Below, piece by piece: positions 1 to 11,173 of a DNA stretch of 64,000 bases. This DNA is from Streptomyces sp. NWU339 (lineage in GTDB: Bacteria; Actinomycetota; Actinomycetes; Streptomycetales; Streptomycetaceae): contig NZ_QFRK01000001.1 in assembly GCF_003143855.1 (NCBI RefSeq), forward strand, positions 62,938-126,937, read 5' to 3'. The notes under the pieces were generated by a model, which was given only the letters and a program-made list of their open reading frames with translations, searched no databases and was not told the origin of the DNA. The position numbers and the translations under genes were made by a program. The first letter of the stretch is position 1, and the number at the start of each line of letters is the position of its first letter.

Positions 1-621
1 ACCTGCCCGGACGGCTCGTTTTTGTCCAGGATCGGTGACGTCGAGGTCCGCATCGTCATCTGCGAGATCACCATCGCCACCAGCGCGGGCCGCCGCACCG
101 GCGCCTACCGGCTGGCCACCACGCTCCTTGACCACCGCACCCACCCGGCATTCGACCTGGTCAGGCTGTACCACGAGCGCTGGGAAGTGGAATCGGCCTA
201 CTTCGAGATCAAGAAATCGATGCTCGGCCGACGCGTCCTGCGCTCGAGGACCTGGCCCGGCATCGCCCAGGAGATCTACGCGCTCCTGACCGCCTATCAG
301 GTGATCCGGATCGCCATAGCCGACGCGGCCCAGGCATCCGGCACCGATCCCGACCGCTGCAGCTTCTCCGTCGCCCTGAACGCCGCCCGCGACCAGATCG
401 TCCAGGCCCAGGGCGTGATCGCCGACACCGTCATCGACCTCGTCGGCACGATCGGGCACGCGGTCCTGGGCACCCTCATGCCCGCACGGCGAACCCGCCT
501 CGGCCCTCGCGCGGTCAAACGGCCTCTGTCCCGATACGCCTACAAGAGCCTCAAGGTCGACCGCCACACCTACAAGGCCACCGTCAGCATCGACATCTTG
601 ACGTCGGCTCCCGGACCGTAA
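1..621 (+). CDS. IS4-family transposase, 5' end outside window
   Basis: DDE transposase that cuts and joins the ends of its own insertion sequence. The frame is open from base 1 with no start, so only the C-terminal ~206 residues are present. The IS4 signature Y-(2)-R-(3)-E-(6)-K is complete in YHERWEVESAYFEIKK (169-216), which supplies the catalytic Glu; the two catalytic Asp lie outside the window. The C-terminus (YKATVSIDIL) looks natural for the family. Its last ~50 bases overlap, on the opposite strand, the end of a hydrolase gene, so the element landed inside that gene. I could not define the terminal inverted repeat. Confidence 0.85.
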   Translation, partial: TCPDGSFLSRIGDVEVRIVICEITIATSAGRRTGAYRLATTLLDHRTHPAFDLVRLYHERWEVESAYFEIKKSMLGRRVLRSRTWPGIAQEIYALLTAYQVIRIAIADAAQASGTDPDRCSFSVALNAARDQIVQAQGVIADTVIDLVGTIGHAVLGTLMPARRTRLGPRAVKRPLSRYAYKSLKVDRHTYKATVSIDILTSAPGP

Positions 622-1436
622 ACTTCACGGCCTTGGGCTTTGGCCCGGGAGGCCAGGCCGCGGAACCGGTACTCGTGGGCGGGCAGAGCCTCGGCCGAGC
701 CATAGCCCGCCGTTCGCTCCAGCGACTCCAGGTAGATGCCCAGCGGGGGCTCGGGGTTGAACGGGTGCAAGCCGATGTTCGGACTGATGCGGGGCAGCAC
801 GTGGTCACCGGTGAGCAGGACGTCCTCGTCCCGCTCGTACAGGCACAGGTGGCCAGGGGTGTGCCCGGGCGTCCACACAGCGGTCAGCCGCCGCCCCGGC
901 AGCGGGACGGTGTCGCCGTCCTCGATCAGCAGGTCCGGCTCCGGCATGTCCATGAACGGAACCATGCCCTCGGCGTCTCTGACCAGTTCCGCGATTGCAT
1001 CGGCCGGTATGCCCACCTCCAAGAACCATGAGTGGTCAGTGCTGTTGGCCCCCTCCGCGTGCCACACCCGCGAGGGAAGTGAGTCCCGCTCGGCCGGATG
1101 CATGGCCACCCAGGCACCCGAGGCCTCGCGCAACCGCGCGCTCAGGCCGTGGTGGTCGGGATGGACGTGCGTCGCCAGGATCCCGGTGACATCCCCGGGG
1201 GCGGCACCCGCTGCTTTCAGTCCTTGCTCCAGCGCCGCCCATCCGGCATCGGTGTCCCAGCCCGGGTCGACAGCCAGCAGGCCGGCATCACCGGTGAACA
1301 GGTAGCACAGGGTATAGCGCAGCGGGTTGTCCGGGATCGGTACCGGTACGGACCACAGACCCGGGCGCACCTGCTCCACAGGGGGATCTGTGCGGGCCCG
1401 CCACGCATTTCGCTGTGCGATTCCGGTCACCTGCAT
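570..1436 (-). pseudogene. Metallo-beta-lactamase-fold hydrolase, C-terminus cut by IS4
   Basis: MBL-fold metal hydrolase (glyoxalase-II-like group), substrate unknown. The ATG at 1436 is preceded by GAGGAG at good spacing; upstream frame extension is ignored. Metal ligands are present: THVHPDHHGL (residues 89-98, HxHxDH), TPGH (His196), GDH (Asp211) and PAHE (His254). About residue 272 onward (GADVKMSML...) is only the antisense of the neighbouring transposase, so the native C-terminal tail is lost. All metal ligands survive, so residual activity is possible. It is the distal gene of a leftward group with the LLM and MarR genes. Confidence 0.75.
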
Positions 1437-1558
1437 GCACCCGCTCCTCTGCCTCGTATCCGCGACGTACAGCGGCGGCGCCACGGTCGGGCGCGGATGG
1501 GACGAACACAACGGCTGGTCGGCCCTGTGTGATGTGTCGGGCCGGGCCGTATGACGGC

Positions 1559-2335
1559 TTACAGCCAGCTCCTGACCTTCTCGATCAGCGCGGCCGGATC
1601 GGACCCGATCGGGGTGACGTTGAGCATCGTCACCCCGGCCTCACGGTAGGCGGCGACACGTTCGCGTACGAAACCTTCGGGTCCGACCAGGTTGGTCAGG
1701 TCGATCAACTCGTCCGGGACGGCCGCTTCGGCTTCTTTCTTCCGGCCGGAAAGGTACAGGTCCTGGATGAGCCGGGCCTCTTTCGCGAAACCGTACCGGC
1801 TGACCAAGTCGTTGTAGAAGTTCTTGCCCTTGCTGCCCATTCCGCCTATGCACAGGGCGAGTTGGGGGCGGGCGAGGTCGCGCAGCGCCCCCCGGTCCTC
1901 ACCGATCGCGAGGGTGCCACCGGCCGCGATCTGCAATTCGCCCAGTTCGGCCGGGCGTCGTTTCCTGCCCTCGGCCATCGCCGCGCCCCAGGTCTCCTTG
2001 GCACGTTCGGGAAGGAAGAACAGCGGCAGCCAGCCCTCGATCACCTGCGGGCCGGATGCGCCCAGGCCGAGCAGGGCGCGGCCGCCGGAGACGGCGTCCA
2101 GACCCGCAGCGGTCTGCGCGAGCAGTGCAGGTGTGCGCGAATGCACGTCGAGGATGCCGGCGCCGATCTGCAGACGCTCGGTGCGTGCGGCCAGGTAGCC
2201 CAGGAGGGTTGGTGAGTCGAAGCCGTACGCCTCGGCGACCCAGACGGCATCGAGCCCCGCCTTCTCCAGGGCGACCGCCTCGGCGATGATCGTCTGCGGG
2301 TCACCCGCATACTGCAGAGGCATGCTGAGCCACAT
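1559..2335 (-). pseudogene. LLM-class F420-dependent oxidoreductase with internal in-frame deletion
   Basis: Luciferase-like (LLM) oxidoreductase using coenzyme F420; such genes often sit in CoA-ester degradation clusters. The start is placed at MWLSMPLQYAGDP, which matches the family N-terminus. The protein has 258 residues where the family has about 345. The text runs LGLGASGPQVIEGW directly into LPLFFLPERA; in relatives these two GW-ending blocks (EGWHG and DGWLP) are separated by about 90 residues, which carry much of the barrel. This looks like a clean in-frame deletion between two EGW/DGW sites. Frame is intact, so a shortened protein could be made but is unlikely to bind F420 properly. 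Confidence 0.75.
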
Positions 2336-2489
2336 GGGGAAGTGTGCTCCTCGGCCAGGGCGCAGGTCACGCCTTGCTGTGCGGATACGTCTGCAGCGGG
2401 CCATGGGCTTCCTGCGCGGGGCCTCTTGTGCTCTGCTTCTCGTTGGGTTTGCACAGCTCAGTGTTTGGACGGTGCCAATGTAGTCGTCT

Positions 2490-2504
2490 ACTCGACTATC
2501 ATCA
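2490..2504 (+). promoter_or_regulatory. Candidate dyad operator (LLM gene promoter)
   Basis: ACTCGA-CTA-TCATCA resembles the dyad ACTAGA-N3-TCTAGT found at five other promoters of the catabolic region. An overlapping perfect inverted repeat TAGTCG-N6-CGACTA spans 2481-2498. It lies upstream of the LLM gene and just beyond the 3' end of the MarR gene. Right half-site is degenerate. Confidence 0.4.
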
Positions 2505-2537
2505 AAGGGTGTCGGTCGGCCGAAGAGGCCGACGCGG

Positions 2538-3074
2538 TCAGCGGGGCCGGCCCGTGTCCCCGGCGGCGGTGCGAAGGGTGGACAACACGTCCATGAGCGC
2601 CTTCAGGTCGACCGAGGTGCTCCCCGGCAGTCCGAATTCGACTGCGTCCAGTGAGACCGTGGCCTCGTGGAGCAGGGCCCGCCCGGCATCGGTGATCGTC
2701 ACGCACGTTGCGCGTCGGTCCGTGGGGTGCGGACTGCGGTAGAGAAGCTTCTTCGCCTCGAGGCGGTCCGTGGCCAGGGTGGCGGTTGTGGCATGCACCA
2801 TGAGGCTGCGGGCGAGGCTGCTGATGAGCCTGGTTCCGGCTTCGCTGAGTTGAAGTGTCATCAGGAGGAGATAATCGGTCATGTTGAGACCGTGCTCCCG
2901 AAGTTTCCCCTCGACCAGGTCGACCATGATCCGCTGGTAGCGCAGCAGCGAGGACATCGCGAGGAAGTGCTGCTCATCTCCGCTGAGTCTCTGCTCTCGC
3001 CAGTAGTGCTGGGCCCAGTCGACCGGATCGGTGATCGTGTCCGGAGTCGGAGACGCCGTGCGGCGGGTGGCCAT
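2538..3074 (-). CDS. MarR-family transcriptional regulator
   Basis: Predicted DNA-binding regulator of 178 residues. ATG at 3074 follows GGGAG; the upstream extension of the frame lacks family similarity. The winged helix-turn-helix is seen as LNMTDYLLLMTLQLSEAG followed by LISSLARSLMVHATTATLATDRLEAKKLL and the wing with PHPTDRRATCVTITDAGRAL (about residues 105-130), the classic MarR DxRxxxVxLTxxG pattern. It sits inside the CoA-ester catabolic region and is the best local candidate for the protein that reads the shared AT-rich dyads, although a distant TetR-type regulator cannot be excluded. A dyad lies upstream of its own start, suggesting autoregulation. Confidence 0.85.
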   Translation of the reverse strand: MATRRTASPTPDTITDPVDWAQHYWREQRLSGDEQHFLAMSSLLRYQRIMVDLVEGKLREHGLNMTDYLLLMTLQLSEAGTRLISSLARSLMVHATTATLATDRLEAKKLLYRSPHPTDRRATCVTITDAGRALLHEATVSLDAVEFGLPGSTSVDLKALMDVLSTLRTAAGDTGRPR

Positions 3075-3176
3075 TCTGTCTCCCTTCGCACCGTCCGCCG
3101 AGGGGGGGCAGGTCCGGACCCCGTGGTGAGGGCAACCGGTTCCGTGGGCTCCTCGGGCTGGATCAAGTGGATGAAT

Positions 3177-3201
3177 CAATTATAGATAGGTGGAGTAATT
3201 G
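3177..3201. promoter_or_regulatory. Inverted repeat upstream of MarR gene
   Basis: CAATTA-N13-TAATTG is a perfect 6-bp dyad about 105 bp upstream of the MarR start. Inside it TATAGA-TAG (3181-3189) matches the left half of the operator seen at 20854. The remaining ~250 bp between here and 3448 shows no gene that I can support. Confidence 0.4.
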
Positions 3202-3448
3202 GCTCAGTTTAGCGCACCAGGTCCAGGCCGGTTACCGCTTCCGGAAGAGGGCCTCCGATCTTCGTCGTGTCCCATGAGGCCGCTGGTGCCTGGCAGGGAC
3301 CGCTTCCGAGCAGGGCGAGGAGGGCAGCGATGCACCGCGGATGTGGTGGGGCAGATGCCGGCCGGTGGCGCAGAGGGGCCGTTGTCCCGGGGGTGACATG
3401 CGGTAGCCCCCTGCGCCGGCCACGAAGACGCCGATCCGCGTCCGCGCG

Positions 3449-4210
3449 TCACACCTGGGGTCCTCCAGCGGCATAGATGACCTGGCCGGAGACGAAGGAA
3501 GCCTCCTCGCGGACGAAGAAGGAGACGACGGCTGCGATGTCCTGGGGCTGCCCCACCCTGGCGACCGCGGACTGCGCGGCGGCGGCCGCCATGAACTCCT
3601 CGAAGGGCACACCGAGTCGTTCGGCGGTGGCCGCGGTCATCTCGGTGGCGATGAAGCCCGGCGCGACCGCATTGACGGTGACACCGAACTTCCCCAGTTC
3701 GATCGCAAGCGTCTTGGTGAAGCCCTGCAGGCCGGCCTTCGCAGCGCTGTAGTTGGCCTGACCGCGGTTGCCCAGAGCGGAGATGCTGGAGAGGTTGACG
3801 ATCCGCCCCCACCGCGCTTCGGTCATGTACTTCTGGGTGGCGCGGCTCATCAGGAACGAGCCGCGCAGATGGACGTTCATCACTGCGTCCCAGTCGTCGG
3901 CGGTCATCTTGAACAACAAGTTGTCGCGGGTGACGCCGGCATTGTTCACCAGCACGGTCGGTGCGCCGAGTTCGTCGGCCACGCGTGCCACTGCGGTCTG
4001 GACACCCTGCTCGTCGGACACGTCGACGCCGACCGCGAGCGCCTTTCCTCCGGCCGACTCGATCTCCTGCACGATCGGCTTGCAGGCGGCTTCATCCAGG
4101 TCGAGAACCGCGACGGCGAAACCGTCATGGCTCAGCCGCTTGGCGACGGCGGCACCGATGCCGCGTGCTCCGCCCGTGACGATGGCGGTGCGGATGTTCT
4201 CTGTGTTCAC
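3449..4210 (-). CDS. SDR-family 3-oxoacyl-[ACP]/acyl-CoA reductase (FabG-like)
   Basis: NAD(P)-dependent short-chain dehydrogenase of 253 residues, interconverting 3-oxoacyl and 3-hydroxyacyl thioesters. GTG at 4210 is preceded by AAGGAG. Cofactor motif GGARGIG lies near residues 11-17, the NNAG motif (VLVNNAGVTRDN) near 85, and the catalytic Ser-Tyr-Lys appears in SSISALGNRGQANYSAAKAG. It lies directly downstream of icmF on the same strand with a 102-bp gap, so both are probably one operon feeding 3-oxo/3-hydroxyacyl-CoA metabolism. Exact substrate cannot be read from sequence. Confidence 0.85.
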   Translation of the reverse strand: MNTENIRTAIVTGGARGIGAAVAKRLSHDGFAVAVLDLDEAACKPIVQEIESAGGKALAVGVDVSDEQGVQTAVARVADELGAPTVLVNNAGVTRDNLLFKMTADDWDAVMNVHLRGSFLMSRATQKYMTEARWGRIVNLSSISALGNRGQANYSAAKAGLQGFTKTLAIELGKFGVTVNAVAPGFIATEMTAATAERLGVPFEEFMAAAAAQSAVARVGQPQDIAAVVSFFVREEASFVSGQVIYAAGGPQV

Positions 4211-4312
4211 TCCGACTCCTTGGGGATTGTGCGGTGTCTGGCTGATGCTCAGGCGAACCGGGCGAAGTTCTCCGCGGGGGCGGGAAGAGCATGTCCGGTG
4301 CACCAAGCGGGA

Positions 4313-7300
4313 TCACACGTTGCGGCGGTACTGGCCGCCGACCTCGAAGAAGGTCTCGGTGATCTGCTGCAGGGAGCAGACCCGGGCCGCGTCCATGAGG
4401 ACGGCGAAGATGTTGCGGCCGCTGGTGGCGGCATCCTTGAGGGCGGTGAGAGCAGCCTGGGCCTGGTCGCGGTGACGGTCCTGGAAGTTGCGGACTCGGG
4501 TGAGCTGAGACCGCTTCTCCTCTGCGGTGGCACGGGCCAGCTCGACGACCGGCTGGCCGCCGCTGTCCTCGACGTGGGGGTTGCGGAAGGTGTTGACGCC
4601 GATGATGGGCAGGGTGTCGTCGTGCTTGCGCTGCTCGTAGAGCATGGACTCGTCCTGGATGCGGCCGCGCTGGTAACCGGTCTCCATCGCGCCGAGCACG
4701 CCGCCGCGCTCGCTGATCCGCTCGAACTCCAGGAGGACCGCTTCTTCCACCAGGTCGGTGAGCTCGTCGATGACGAACGATCCCTGCAGCGGGTTCTCGT
4801 TCATCGCCAGGCCCCACTCCCGGTTGATGATCAGCTGGATCGCCAGGGCCCGGCGCACCGACTCCTCGGTGGGAGTGGTCACCGCCTCGTCGTAGGCGTT
4901 GGTGTGCAGGCTGTTGCAGTTGTCGTAGATGGCGATCAGCGCCTGCAGGGTGGTGCGGATGTCGTTGAAGTCCATCTCCTGGGCGTGCAGGGAGCGGCCG
5001 GAGGTCTGGACGTGGTACTTGAGCTTCTGGCTGCGCTCGTTCGCCCCGTACCGCTCGCGCATCGCCACGGCCCAGATCCGGCGGGCGACCCGGCCCAGCA
5101 CGGAGTACTCGGGGTCCATGCCGTTGGAGAAGAAGAACGACAGGTTGGGGGCGAAGTCGTCGATGTCCATGCCCCGGGCGAGGTAGGCCTCGACGTAGGT
5201 GAAGCCGTTGGCCAGGGTGAAGGCCAGCTGGCTGATCGGGTTCGCCCCGGCCTCGGCGATGTGGTAGCCGGAGATGGACACCGAGTAGAAGTTGCGCACC
5301 CGCTGCTGGATGAACCACTCCTGGATGTCGGCCATCATCCGCAGACTGAACTCGGTGGAGAACAGGCAGGTGTTCTGGCCCTGGTCCTCCTTGAGGATGT
5401 CGGCCTGCACGGTGCCGCGCACCTGCTGCAGGGTCCGGGCGCGGACCTCGCCCGTCTCCTCCGGCGTCGGCTCGCGGCCGTGCTCGGCGCGGAAGGCGTC
5501 GAGCTGCTGGTCGATGGCGGTGTTGAGGAAGAAGGCCAGGATGGTGGGGGCCGGCCCGTTGATGGTCATGGAGACCGAGGTGGTGGGCGAGGTGAGGTCG
5601 AAGCCGGCGTAGAGGGTCTTCATGTCGTCGAGGGTCGCGACGGAGACCCCGGAGGTGCCGACCTTGCCGTAGATGTCGGGCCGCTCGTCGGGGTCGCGGC
5701 CGTAGAGGGTGACGGAGTCGAAGGCGGTGGACAGCCGGGTCGCCTCGCTGTCCTTGGACAGGTAGTGGAAGCGGCGATTGGTGCGCTGCGGGTCGCCCTC
5801 GCCGGCGAACATCCGCGCCGGGTCCTCGCCCTCCCGCTTGAACGGGAACACCCCGGCGGTGAAGGGGAAGTATCCGGGCAGGTTCTCGGCCCGCAAAAAG
5901 CGCAGCAGCTCGCCGTGGTCGGCGTAGCGAGGCAGGGCCACCCGGGGGATACGGTTGCCCGACAGCGACTCGCGCACCAGCGCGGTGCGCAGCTCGCGGT
6001 CCCGGACGCTCACCACCAGCTCGTCCCCGGAGTAGGTGCGCACGGTGTCCGGCCAGGCCTCGAGCAGCCGGCGGGAGGCAGGCGTGAGCCGGTCCTGGGC
6101 ATCGGCCAGAAGACGGTCGACGTCGGCGGTGCCGGCCCCCACGGCCGCCAGCTCCCCCCTGACCGATGCCAGGGCCTGGGCCCGCCGGGCCGCCTCCGCC
6201 TGGGCGGTGGTCTCGGCGTGGTAGCCGCGCACGGTCTCGGAGATCTCGGCCAGGTAGCGCACCCGCGCGGGGGGCAGGATCTGGGCGGCGCCGCTGGAGT
6301 GCCGCACCGCCACCTCCGGCAGCAGGCCGGGCCGCAGCGGCAGACCGCGCTTCGCGAGCAGCCCGCGCAGATGCTGGTACAGGGCGGTGACGCCGTCGTC
6401 GTGGAACGTCGCCGCGCTGGTGCCGAACACCGGCATGTCCTCGGGACGCGAGTCGAACGCCTCCCGGTTGCGCACCAGCTGGCGGCCCACGTCACGCAGC
6501 GCGTCCTTGGCACCGCGCCGCTCGAACTTGTTGATGGCCACCACGTCGGCGAAGTCGAGCATGTCGATCTTCTCCAGCTGCGAGGCCGCACCGAACTCCG
6601 GCGTCATCACGTACAGCGAGACATCGACGTACGGCACGATGGCAGCGTCCCCCTGCCCGATGCCCGGCGTCTCCACGATCACCAGGTCGTGGCCGGCCGC
6701 CTTGCAGGCGGCGATCGCCTCCTGCAGCCCCTCGGGCAGCTCGTGGCCGCCGCGGGTGGCCAGCGAACGGAAGAAGACCCGGTCCCCGTCCAGGGCGTTC
6801 ATCCGGATCCGGTCGCCCAGCAGCGCCCCGCCCCCGCGCCGCCGGGTGGGGTCCACGGCCAGCACCGCTACCCGCAGCTTGTCCTGCTGGTCCGTGCGCA
6901 GCCGGCGCACCAGCTCGTCGGTCAGCGAGGACTTGCCCGACCCGCCGGTCCCGGTGATCCCCAGCACCGGCACCGGGCGCGCCGCGGCGGCCTCGCGCAG
7001 CATGGCCACCTGTGCTTCCGGGACCGCGCCGGCTTCCAGACCGGTGAGCAGCCTCGCCAGTGCCGGACGCCGCCCGGCCAGCACGCTGTCCAGCCCGGCC
7101 GGAGCCTGCTCCCACAGGTCGGTGTCACACGTCTGGATCATGGAGTTGATCATCCCGGCCAGGCCGAGCCGCTGCCCGTCCTCCGGGGAGAAGATCCGCA
7201 CCCCCGCCCGGGCGAGCCGGGTGATCTCCTCGGGAACGATGACCCCGCCCCCGCCACCGAAGACCCTCACGTGACCGGCGCCGCGCTCGCGCAGCAGCTG

Positions 7301-7567
7301 CACCAGGTACTCGAAGTACTCGATGTGACCGCCCTGGTAGGAGGAGACGGCCACGCCCTGCACGTCCTCCTCCAGCGCGGCGTCCACCACCTCGGCCACC
7401 GAGCGGTTGTGGCCGAGGTGGATCACCTCGGCCCCCTGCGCCTGCAGGATCCGGCGCATGATGTTGATCGACGCGTCGTGCCCGTCGAACAGGCTTGAGG
7501 CGGTCACGAACCGGACCGGGCCGGAAGGGGTACGAACAGCGGGAACGCTGACGGGCGAAGTGGACAT
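4313..7567 (-). CDS. icmF: Fused isobutyryl-CoA mutase (IcmF), B12-dependent, with G-protein chaperone domain
   Basis: Adenosylcobalamin radical enzyme that rearranges isobutyryl-CoA and n-butyryl-CoA, or a close branched acyl-CoA such as pivalyl-CoA. 1084 residues, the usual length of IcmF. Domain order: B12-binding domain (FDGHDAS at residues 27-33, IcmF form of DxHxxG; GGGG near 104-108), MeaB-like GTPase (Walker A GITGTGGSGKSS at 203-214, NKFE base motif), then the mutase barrel with acyl-CoA-binding repeats at the C-terminus. ATG at 7567 follows GAGGG. The fused chaperone maintains cofactor loading. It anchors the catabolic region: branched C4 acyl-CoA could leave toward thiolase and reductases next door. 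Pivalyl-CoA mutase activity cannot be separated by eye. Confidence 0.93.
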   Translation of the reverse strand: MSTSPVSVPAVRTPSGPVRFVTASSLFDGHDASINIMRRILQAQGAEVIHLGHNRSVAEVVDAALEEDVQGVAVSSYQGGHIEYFEYLVQLLRERGAGHVRVFGGGGGVIVPEEITRLARAGVRIFSPEDGQRLGLAGMINSMIQTCDTDLWEQAPAGLDSVLAGRRPALARLLTGLEAGAVPEAQVAMLREAAAARPVPVLGITGTGGSGKSSLTDELVRRLRTDQQDKLRVAVLAVDPTRRRGGGALLGDRIRMNALDGDRVFFRSLATRGGHELPEGLQEAIAACKAAGHDLVIVETPGIGQGDAAIVPYVDVSLYVMTPEFGAASQLEKIDMLDFADVVAINKFERRGAKDALRDVGRQLVRNREAFDSRPEDMPVFGTSAATFHDDGVTALYQHLRGLLAKRGLPLRPGLLPEVAVRHSSGAAQILPPARVRYLAEISETVRGYHAETTAQAEAARRAQALASVRGELAAVGAGTADVDRLLADAQDRLTPASRRLLEAWPDTVRTYSGDELVVSVRDRELRTALVRESLSGNRIPRVALPRYADHGELLRFLRAENLPGYFPFTAGVFPFKREGEDPARMFAGEGDPQRTNRRFHYLSKDSEATRLSTAFDSVTLYGRDPDERPDIYGKVGTSGVSVATLDDMKTLYAGFDLTSPTTSVSMTINGPAPTILAFFLNTAIDQQLDAFRAEHGREPTPEETGEVRARTLQQVRGTVQADILKEDQGQNTCLFSTEFSLRMMADIQEWFIQQRVRNFYSVSISGYHIAEAGANPISQLAFTLANGFTYVEAYLARGMDIDDFAPNLSFFFSNGMDPEYSVLGRVARRIWAVAMRERYGANERSQKLKYHVQTSGRSLHAQEMDFNDIRTTLQALIAIYDNCNSLHTNAYDEAVTTPTEESVRRALAIQLIINREWGLAMNENPLQGSFVIDELTDLVEEAVLLEFERISERGGVLGAMETGYQRGRIQDESMLYEQRKHDDTLPIIGVNTFRNPHVEDSGGQPVVELARATAEEKRSQLTRVRNFQDRHRDQAQAALTALKDAATSGRNIFAVLMDAARVCSLQQITETFFEVGGQYRRNV

Positions 7568-7620
7568 GATGCACCCTCAAGGCAATGGAGAAAGCGGGAC
7601 TCATGGGGGTTGCGGCAGGA

Positions 7621-8796
<1,176 letters not shown>

Positions 8797-8834
8797 GGAA
8801 GGCCCTCCCTGAAGGAGCAGAAAAATACTAACGA

Positions 8835-8849
8835 GATAAATAATCTAGT
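8835..8849 (-). promoter_or_regulatory. Candidate dyad operator (thiolase promoter)
   Basis: GATAAA-TAA-TCTAGT on the plus strand; the TCTAGT half is exact and the whole lies 39-53 bp upstream of the thiolase start in a conspicuously AT-rich patch. A wider TACTA...TAGTA pair (8826-8850) surrounds it. Confidence 0.5.
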
Positions 8850-8984
8850 ATCAGACCAATGCCTCTTGGGGAAGAGGGTCGGCGTGCGAGTCTCCTCGGG
8901 TTCGGATCTTCGTCGATGCCCGCCTTCTTCGGCGGGTGGGGAGAACGGGCCGGTCGTGCGGCTCCCCCGGTGTGCGGGAGGGGC

Positions 8985-9164
8985 TGGCTGGCGGATCTGG
9001 GCGGGTTGACGTGGTTTCGGGTTCACTTGTTCGACCGCTGTCTGGTCGGCGTAGCGCTTCCCCTCGAACTCGATGGGTTTGAGGTGGGCGAGCCGTTCCT
9101 TGGATGCGGCGGGGTTGCGGAAGTCGTCGATGCGCTCGAAGAGTGCGAGATCCGCCTCGGTCAT
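8985..9164 (-). pseudogene. IS3-family transposase ORFB, C-terminal remnant
   Basis: About 60 residues, LFERIDDFRNP...AHLKPIEFEGKRYADQTAVEQVN, followed by PKPRQPA, read like the end of an IS3-type ORFB (relatives end ...IDGFYNPRR...LGYLSPIEYE...ADQATAEQVNLKPRQPALTS). The catalytic part is absent and the frame beyond ~8985 is unrelated. It lies in the 457-bp divergent region between the thiolase and thioesterase genes, so an IS once inserted between these two promoters. Confidence 0.6.
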
Positions 9165-9194
9165 GATCGCGCGGGCTCTGCATTATTGTCGCTC

Positions 9195-9209
9195 ACTAGA
9201 CTATCTAGT
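9195..9209. promoter_or_regulatory. Perfect dyad operator (thioesterase promoter)
   Basis: ACTAGA-CTA-TCTAGT is a perfect 6-bp inverted repeat with a 3-bp centre, 45-59 bp upstream of the thioesterase start. It is the best copy of the motif and defines the consensus. Confidence 0.6.
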
Positions 9210-9253
9210 ACTATGGTTAATATGATGCTGATGCTCACGCTCCCCGCAGCCCG

Positions 9254-10168
9254 GTGACCGACCTGGCGGAGGTGGTCGAGCTGCTCGAGGTCGAGCAGCT
9301 CGATGCCGGTCTCTTCCGGGGTTCACAGCCCGAGGCCCGGCCGCCCCGGGTCTTCGGTGGCCAGGTGCTGGCCCAGGGGCTGCGCGCGGCGGGACGTACC
9401 GTCCCTGACGGGAGGCTTCCGCACAGCCTGCACGCCTACTTCATCCGCCCCGGGCACTGCCGGACGTTGATTGTCTACGACGTCTCCCGGCTTCGTGACG
9501 GCGGCTCGCTGTCTGTGCGTCGCGTCTCCGCGATCCAGGATGGCGAGGTGATCTGCGACATCACGTGTTCCTTCGCCGAGCCCCGCGAGGCAGTCGCTTC
9601 GCGCTGGGAAGCGCCTGTGGTGGATGGCCCCGACGAACTGCCGGACGTGGCCGCTCGCCTCACGGCGTACGCTGCAGAGCTCGACGGCTGGTGGGTGCGC
9701 GAGCGTCCCTTCGACATGAGGCCGCTGGATCCGCCGCCGCGCGCAGCCCTCGACGAGCTCGACGACCCTGCAGTCATCGACCCGGTGAGCAGACTCTGGC
9801 TGCGTGCTGACGGACCTGTGCCCAACGACGCCCTTCTGCACACGTGCCTGCTTACCTACGCCAGTGACATGATCCTGCTCGAGCCGGTGCTGGTGGCGCG
9901 TCGGACAACGACGCTGGGCCCGGGGTCGGTCGCCTCCCTCGACCACGCGATGTGGTTCCACCGCACGCCGGACATCGCTGAGTGGCATCTCTACGACAGG
10001 CGGGTGGTCGGGGAAGCCGCGCGCCGAGGTCTGGCCTCGGGCCGCTTGTTCACCCGCGCCGGCGATCTGGTCGCCACCGTCAACCAGGAGGGCTACCTGA
10101 GCCCTCACGATCCACGCGACTGGGCGGGCCCGCGGCTGCGCGCACCCGACCGGACCGCAACCAGTTGA
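9254..10168 (+). CDS. Acyl-CoA thioesterase II (TesB-like)
   Basis: Double-hotdog thioesterase of 304 residues that releases free acid from acyl-CoA. The N-terminal block RVFGGQVLAQGLRAA and the hotdog pairing HSLHAYFIRPG are typical of TesB, as is DHAMWFHR in the second hotdog; the family Asp, Thr/Ser and Gln sites appear kept (VFGGQ, DHAMWF). GTG at 9254 is the first usable start in frame; no strong ribosome site is visible, and the dyad operator lies 45 bp upstream. First gene of a rightward run thioesterase, nitronate monooxygenase, NTF2-like, phosphatase, crotonase. Confidence 0.85.
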   Translation: MTDLAEVVELLEVEQLDAGLFRGSQPEARPPRVFGGQVLAQGLRAAGRTVPDGRLPHSLHAYFIRPGHCRTLIVYDVSRLRDGGSLSVRRVSAIQDGEVICDITCSFAEPREAVASRWEAPVVDGPDELPDVAARLTAYAAELDGWWVRERPFDMRPLDPPPRAALDELDDPAVIDPVSRLWLRADGPVPNDALLHTCLLTYASDMILLEPVLVARRTTTLGPGSVASLDHAMWFHRTPDIAEWHLYDRRVVGEAARRGLASGRLFTRAGDLVATVNQEGYLSPHDPRDWAGPRLRAPDRTATS

Positions 10169-11161
<993 letters not shown>

Positions 11162-11173
11162 TGAGGATGCAGC

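Noticed and set aside
3869..7498. Very long open frame antisense to icmF
   Set aside because: It is the GC-driven shadow of icmF: no ribosome site, no family motif and strongly repetitive Val/Gly/His composition.
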